This document shows, one piece after another, positions 60,640 through 64,000 of a stretch of DNA of 64,000 nt. Both the position numbers and the translations under genes were made by a program. The stretch comes from Dryomyza anilis. Its lineage: Eukaryota; Arthropoda; Insecta; Diptera; Dryomyzidae. Each line of letters begins with the position of its first letter. Positions within the stretch are counted from its first letter, which is position 1. The stretch covers positions 116,139,593 through 116,203,592 of the forward strand of contig OX638130.1 of the NCBI GenBank assembly GCA_951804985.1. The letters are read 5' to 3'. The notes below the pieces were generated by a model. It did not search any database, was not told the DNA's origin, and saw only the letters and a list, made by a program, of their open reading frames with translations.

Positions 60640-61895
60640 ATTTTAGAAAAAAATAATTTGTAATGAAAATTTGTATTTTTAGTGAAAAATTGAATTTTTA
60701 GTGAAAATTTTAATTTTTTGTGAAAATTTGAATTTTTAGTGAAAAATTGAATTTTTAGTGAAAAATTTAATTTATAGTGGAAAATTGATTTTTCAATTTT
60801 TAATGAAAAATTTATTTTCTTAAGAAAAAAAATATTTTTTATGAAAAATGAATGAATCAATTTTTAGTTAAAAATCGATTTTGTAGTGAAAAATTGAATT
60901 GTTAGTGAAAAATTTAATTCTTTGTGAAAAATTTAATTTTTAGTGAAAAATTGAATTTTTAGTGAAAAATTGAATTTTTAGTGAAAAATTGAATTTTTAG
61001 TGAAAAATTGAATTTTTAGTGAAAAATTGAATTTTTAGTGAAAAATTGAATTTTTAGTGAAAATTTGAATTTTTAGTGAAAATTTGAATTTTTAGTGATA
61101 AATTGAATTTTTAGTGAAAAATTGAATTTTTAGTGAAAATTTTTATTTTTTTGTGAAAAATTTAATTTTTTAGTGAAAAATTTAATTTTTTGTGAAAAAA
61201 TTAATTTTTAGTGAAAATTTGAATTTTTATTGAAAAATGAAATTTTTTATTGAAAAAATGAATTTATATTGAAAATCGGAATTTTTAGTGAAAATTTGAA
61301 TTTTTAGTGAAAAATTTAATTTTTAGTGAAAAATTTAATTTTTAATGAAAATTTTAATTTTTAGTGAAAAATTTAATTTTTAGTGAAAATTTTAATTTTT
61401 AGTGAAAAATTTAATTTTTTGTGAAAAATTTTTTTTTTTTGTGAAAATTTGAATTTTTATTGAAAAATGGAATTTTTTATTGAAAAATTGAATTTATATT
61501 GAAAAATTTAATTTTTAGTGAAAATTTGAATTTTTAGTGAAAAATTAAAATTTTAGTGAAAAATTAAAATTTTGGTGAAAAATTAAAATTTTGAATTTTT
61601 AGTGAAAAATTTAATTATTGAATTTTTAGTGAAAAATTTAATTTTTATTGAATTTTTAGTGAAGAATTGAATTTTTAGTGAAAATTTAATTTTTTAAATG
61701 AAAAATTAAAATTTTAATGAGAAATTGTATTTTTCTAATTTTTAGTGAAAAATTGAATTTTTAGTGAAAATTTGATTTTAGTGATTTTTAGTGAGAAATG
61801 AATTTTTAGTGAAAAATTGTAATTTTAGTGAAAAATCGAATTTTTAGAGAAAAATTGAAGTTTTGGTGAAAAATTTAATTTTTACTAAAATTTTA
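60640..61895 (-). repeat. 19-bp minisatellite array 8 (AGTG orientation)
   Basis: Plus-strand units are TTTTTAGTGAAAAATTGAA, regular at 60,945-61,140. The segment TTTTTATTGAAAAATG.AATTTTTTATTGAAAAA.TGAATTTATATTG occurs twice (about 61,222 and 61,453), a block duplication of about 231 bp. Confidence 0.94.
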
Positions 61896-62759
61896 ATTTT
61901 GATGTTTAGTTAATTTCATTTTTGTAAACATTATTCTGCTTTTGAAAACAATTTTAGGAACATCTAAAACTAAATTTAATTTGCGCGGTCAAAATGCAGT
62001 ATTGTTTTGTAGTTGGATGTGTTGGAGCGGTGGTACAGCTGCAGCTGTACCACCGCTGCAGCGGAAATGAATTATACGCCACAATAACATTGAAAACTAA
62101 AAGCAAAAAGTATCGCCAAACATCAAACTGTAATTAAGCAGAGGCTTTGTGTGCGTGACCTATGCACAGGCACCAGCACCCATATTAAACATTTAAAAGG
62201 GAACTGAAAGTGCTTTAAAAACAATGCAAAAAAAAAATAAAAAAATTATATTTGTGAAAAACAGTGTGAAAAAGGAGTAGTTGCACATATGCTTAATTCA
62301 TATTTTTAATTTTTCTGCAGCAGCGGCAACACTTTGATAATTTTAAATTGTTGCTGCACTCGCAGAGACACAAAAACACCTACCACCCAGCAACATAACA
62401 TACTAAGCCATGCAACATGCGGTCAATGGTGGGTGCTGTGCTGTGCTGCGCTCTGTGGCGAAGTCGATGTACGGTGTGCTTTAGACTCTTTTATGAGTAA
62501 CGATGTAGCAAGGTGCTGTGGTTTGTTGCAGAGAGCTGCATTCTCATGAGTGACAGTGTAAATGAGTTTTTGTGTGTTTGACATGAATGTGTGTTAAATA
62601 TAAAATGATGCAAACAAAAATGTTTAGCAATGAAATCCAAAATTCAATTAAGTAGTCATTAACTATATCAATAAGTAAAAAATAAAATTTGTGTATAATT
62701 CATGATTTAATAAATTAATAATGAAAATAAATGCAACCATATTAAAATTTTGAACTTTT
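61896..62759. other. Unique non-coding sequence containing a perfect palindrome
   Basis: It includes the 32-bp perfect palindrome at 62,026-62,057, listed separately. A 47-codon frame from 61,994 runs through the palindrome and has no known domain. A GC-richer stretch lies at 62,340-62,560. Confidence 0.5.
62026..62057. repeat. 32-bp perfect palindrome
   Basis: AGCGGTGGTACAGCT, a central GC dinucleotide, then AGCTGTACCACCGCT. The arms are 15 bp with no mismatch and the whole is self-complementary. It contains the central words CAGCTG twice and CTGCAG. It is GC-rich in an AT-rich setting, with no obvious TE around it. Confidence 0.95.
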
Positions 62760-63580
62760 CAATTAAAATTAAAATGTTTTAATAAAAATTAAATTTTCAC
62801 TAAAAATTAAATTTTCACTAAAAATTAAATGTTTCACTAAAAATAAAATTTTCACTAAAAATTAAATTTTTCAATAAAAATTAAATTTTTCAATAAAAAT
62901 TAAATTTTTCAATAAAAATTAATTTTTCAATAAAAATTAAGTTTTTCACTAAAAATTTACACTATAAATAAAATTGTTCACTTAAATTAAAATTTTTCAC
63001 TAAAAATAAAATTTTTAACTACAAATAAAAATGTTCACTAAAAATAAAAATTTTCACTAAAAATTAAATTTTTTAATAAAAATAAAATTTTTCACTAAAA
63101 AGAAATTTTTTTACTAAAAATTCAAATTTTCATTAAAAAATAAAATTTTGTACTAAAATTAAAATGTTCACTAAAAATAAAATTTTTCACTTAAATTAAA
63201 GTTTTCACTAAACATGAAAATTTTCACTAAAAATTAAATTTTTCACTAAAAATAAAATTTTTCATTAAAAAAGAAATTTTTTCACTAAAAGATGACATTT
63301 TCACTAAAAATTCAATTTTTCATGAAAAAATAAAATTTTGTAATAAAATTAAAATGTTCACTAAATATTAAATTTTTCACTTAAATTAAAGTTTTCACTA
63401 AACATGAAAATTTTCACTAAAAATTAAATGTTTCAATAAAAATTAAATTTTTTCCTAAAAAATAAATTTTTTAATATAAATTTTTTACTAAAATTCAAGT
63501 TTTCACTAAAAATTCAATTTTTCACTAACAATTAAATTTTTTCACAAAAGTTTAATTTTTCACCAAAAGTTCAATATAAA
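62760..63580 (+). repeat. 19-bp minisatellite array 9, diverged A-variant
   Basis: Units are mostly AAAAATTAAATTTTTCA(C/A)T. AATAAAATTTTTCAC variants are common and the array is the most diverged of the nine. A block with AAATTAAAGTTTTCACTAAACA near 63,194 recurs near 63,384 (about 190 bp apart). It lies just beyond the poly(A) signal of the right-edge gene. Confidence 0.9.
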
Positions 63581-63621
63581 AAATAAACCAAAAAAAAATT
63601 AATAATAGTTATTTTTTCAAT

Positions 63622-63627
63622 TTTATT
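63622..63627 (-). terminator. Poly(A) signal AATAAA for the right-edge gene
   Basis: TTTATT on the plus strand reads AATAAA on the minus strand, about 30 bp past the TGA stop at 63,658-63,660. The distance would give a very short 3' UTR. AATAAA is common in AT-rich DNA, so the call depends on the neighbouring CDS. Confidence 0.45.
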
Positions 63628-63657
63628 TTTTAAATACAAAATTTCCAATCAATTAAA

Positions 63658-64000
63658 TCAGTAATTATAGACAACAGGTGTCTGCTGCCGCAAGGCATTC
63701 ATGAAACTTTGCAATCGATTCGTGTTGCTAATCTGTTGATTATTTTTTACCAAGTTATTGGCAACATTTCTATTTATTTTAATAATATTTCGATTGATTT
63801 TATTATTCTTTTTACGATTATTATTTTTGCGTTTGTGCTGCTGATTTGTGCCGCCGCCTCTGTTACGATTTGCTCTTTGTATGGGCGGCACATTGAAGCT
63901 ACCATTCTTCTGACTGTTCAGTCGTCTGCGCTGCGGTATATAGCCCAAACCACTTAAACCACCAAGACCACCCTCAGCAGTAACACCATCCTGAGCCACT
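63658..64000 (-). CDS. C-terminal part of an Asn/Arg/Lys-rich protein (partial)
   Basis: An open frame runs from the window edge leftward for at least 113 codons to a TGA at 63,658-63,660. No native start is visible (the first in-window codon is GTG), so this is the 3' end of a gene or its last exon. Residues roughly 8-18 are Gly-rich (GGLGGLSGLG). Then comes an Arg-rich stretch (PQRRRL), an RNRGGG motif and a long basic Asn/Lys/Arg region containing KRKNNNRKKNNKINRN, and it closes with ALRQQTPVVYNY. Asn-rich basic tails occur in many fly nuclear or RNA-binding proteins, but I do not recognise the family. Coding is supported by the length, the Gly/Arg composition unlike neighbouring AT repeats, and a poly(A) signal just downstream. 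There is no domain evidence. Confidence 0.55.
   Translation of the reverse strand, partial: VAQDGVTAEGGLGGLSGLGYIPQRRRLNSQKNGSFNVPPIQRANRNRGGGTNQQHKRKNNNRKKNNKINRNIIKINRNVANNLVKNNQQISNTNRLQSFMNALRQQTPVVYNY

Noticed and set aside
61994..62137. 47-codon frame crossing the 32-bp palindrome
   Set aside because: Short, no homology recognised, and the reading frame is not otherwise supported.

Overview
This 64-kb window looks like nuclear DNA from a higher fly (Diptera, Schizophora). It is AT-rich and has dispersed CAG/CAACAA-rich tracts, two non-LTR retrotransposon fragments, elements resembling the dipteran mini-me/DINE class (a GATCAAGAATATATATAC-like core beside a (GTCY)n microsatellite), and very long AT tandem arrays. 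The genus cannot be fixed from the sequence. There is no prokaryotic gene organisation and no recognisable tRNA, rRNA or CRISPR locus.

The window is almost a gene desert. The only convincing host coding sequence is the C-terminal end of an Asn/Arg/Lys-rich protein on the minus strand at the right edge (63,658-64,000), followed by a poly(A) signal. A second candidate is a 5'-UTR-like exon at 28,377-29,401, which has a good 3' splice site, a consensus GTAAGT donor and a short putative coding start. The rest is probably intergenic or long-intron DNA.

The dominant component is one 19-bp minisatellite family (unit CACTAAAAATTCAATTTTT). It forms at least nine arrays: 7.4-10.0, 15.2-16.5, 25.3-25.8, 31.0-33.9, 52.0-53.3, 56.5-57.2, 58.4-59.3, 60.6-61.9 and 62.8-63.6 kb. 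Six read on the plus strand and three on the minus, and together they cover about 12 kb (roughly a fifth of the window). Each unit is a 15-bp near-palindrome plus a CACT spacer that gives polarity. Two arrays contain longer higher-order duplications. Other arrays have 8-bp units (TATTTATG, TATTTTAG, TGAATTTA), a 9-bp unit (TTCTATCTG), a 12-bp unit (TTTTTAGTACTA) and a 20-bp unit (GAGCTTTTTGTAAAAGCTTT).

Mobile elements sit in or beside these arrays. LINE copy 1 (884-2,631, minus) keeps an open reverse transcriptase frame and lies inside the 20-bp array. LINE copy 2 (25,812-27,212, plus) is inactivated and abuts a 19-bp array. A third, diverged RT fragment abuts the 9-bp array at 47.04-47.16 kb. 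A hAT-like element with 14-bp inverted ends and an 8-bp target duplication (38,990-41,877) splits the TATTTATG array and holds two further inverted-repeat elements nested inside it. A roughly 1.1-1.3-kb palindromic foldback family occurs three times (11.8-13.1, 44.5-45.7, 49.0-49.6 kb), the last copy without the palindromic core. Three mini-me-like elements, a 226-bp hairpin MITE and a 648-bp inverted-repeat element account for most other repeated DNA. The remaining segments are unique AT-rich sequence with a few GC-richer islands in which no gene could be supported.
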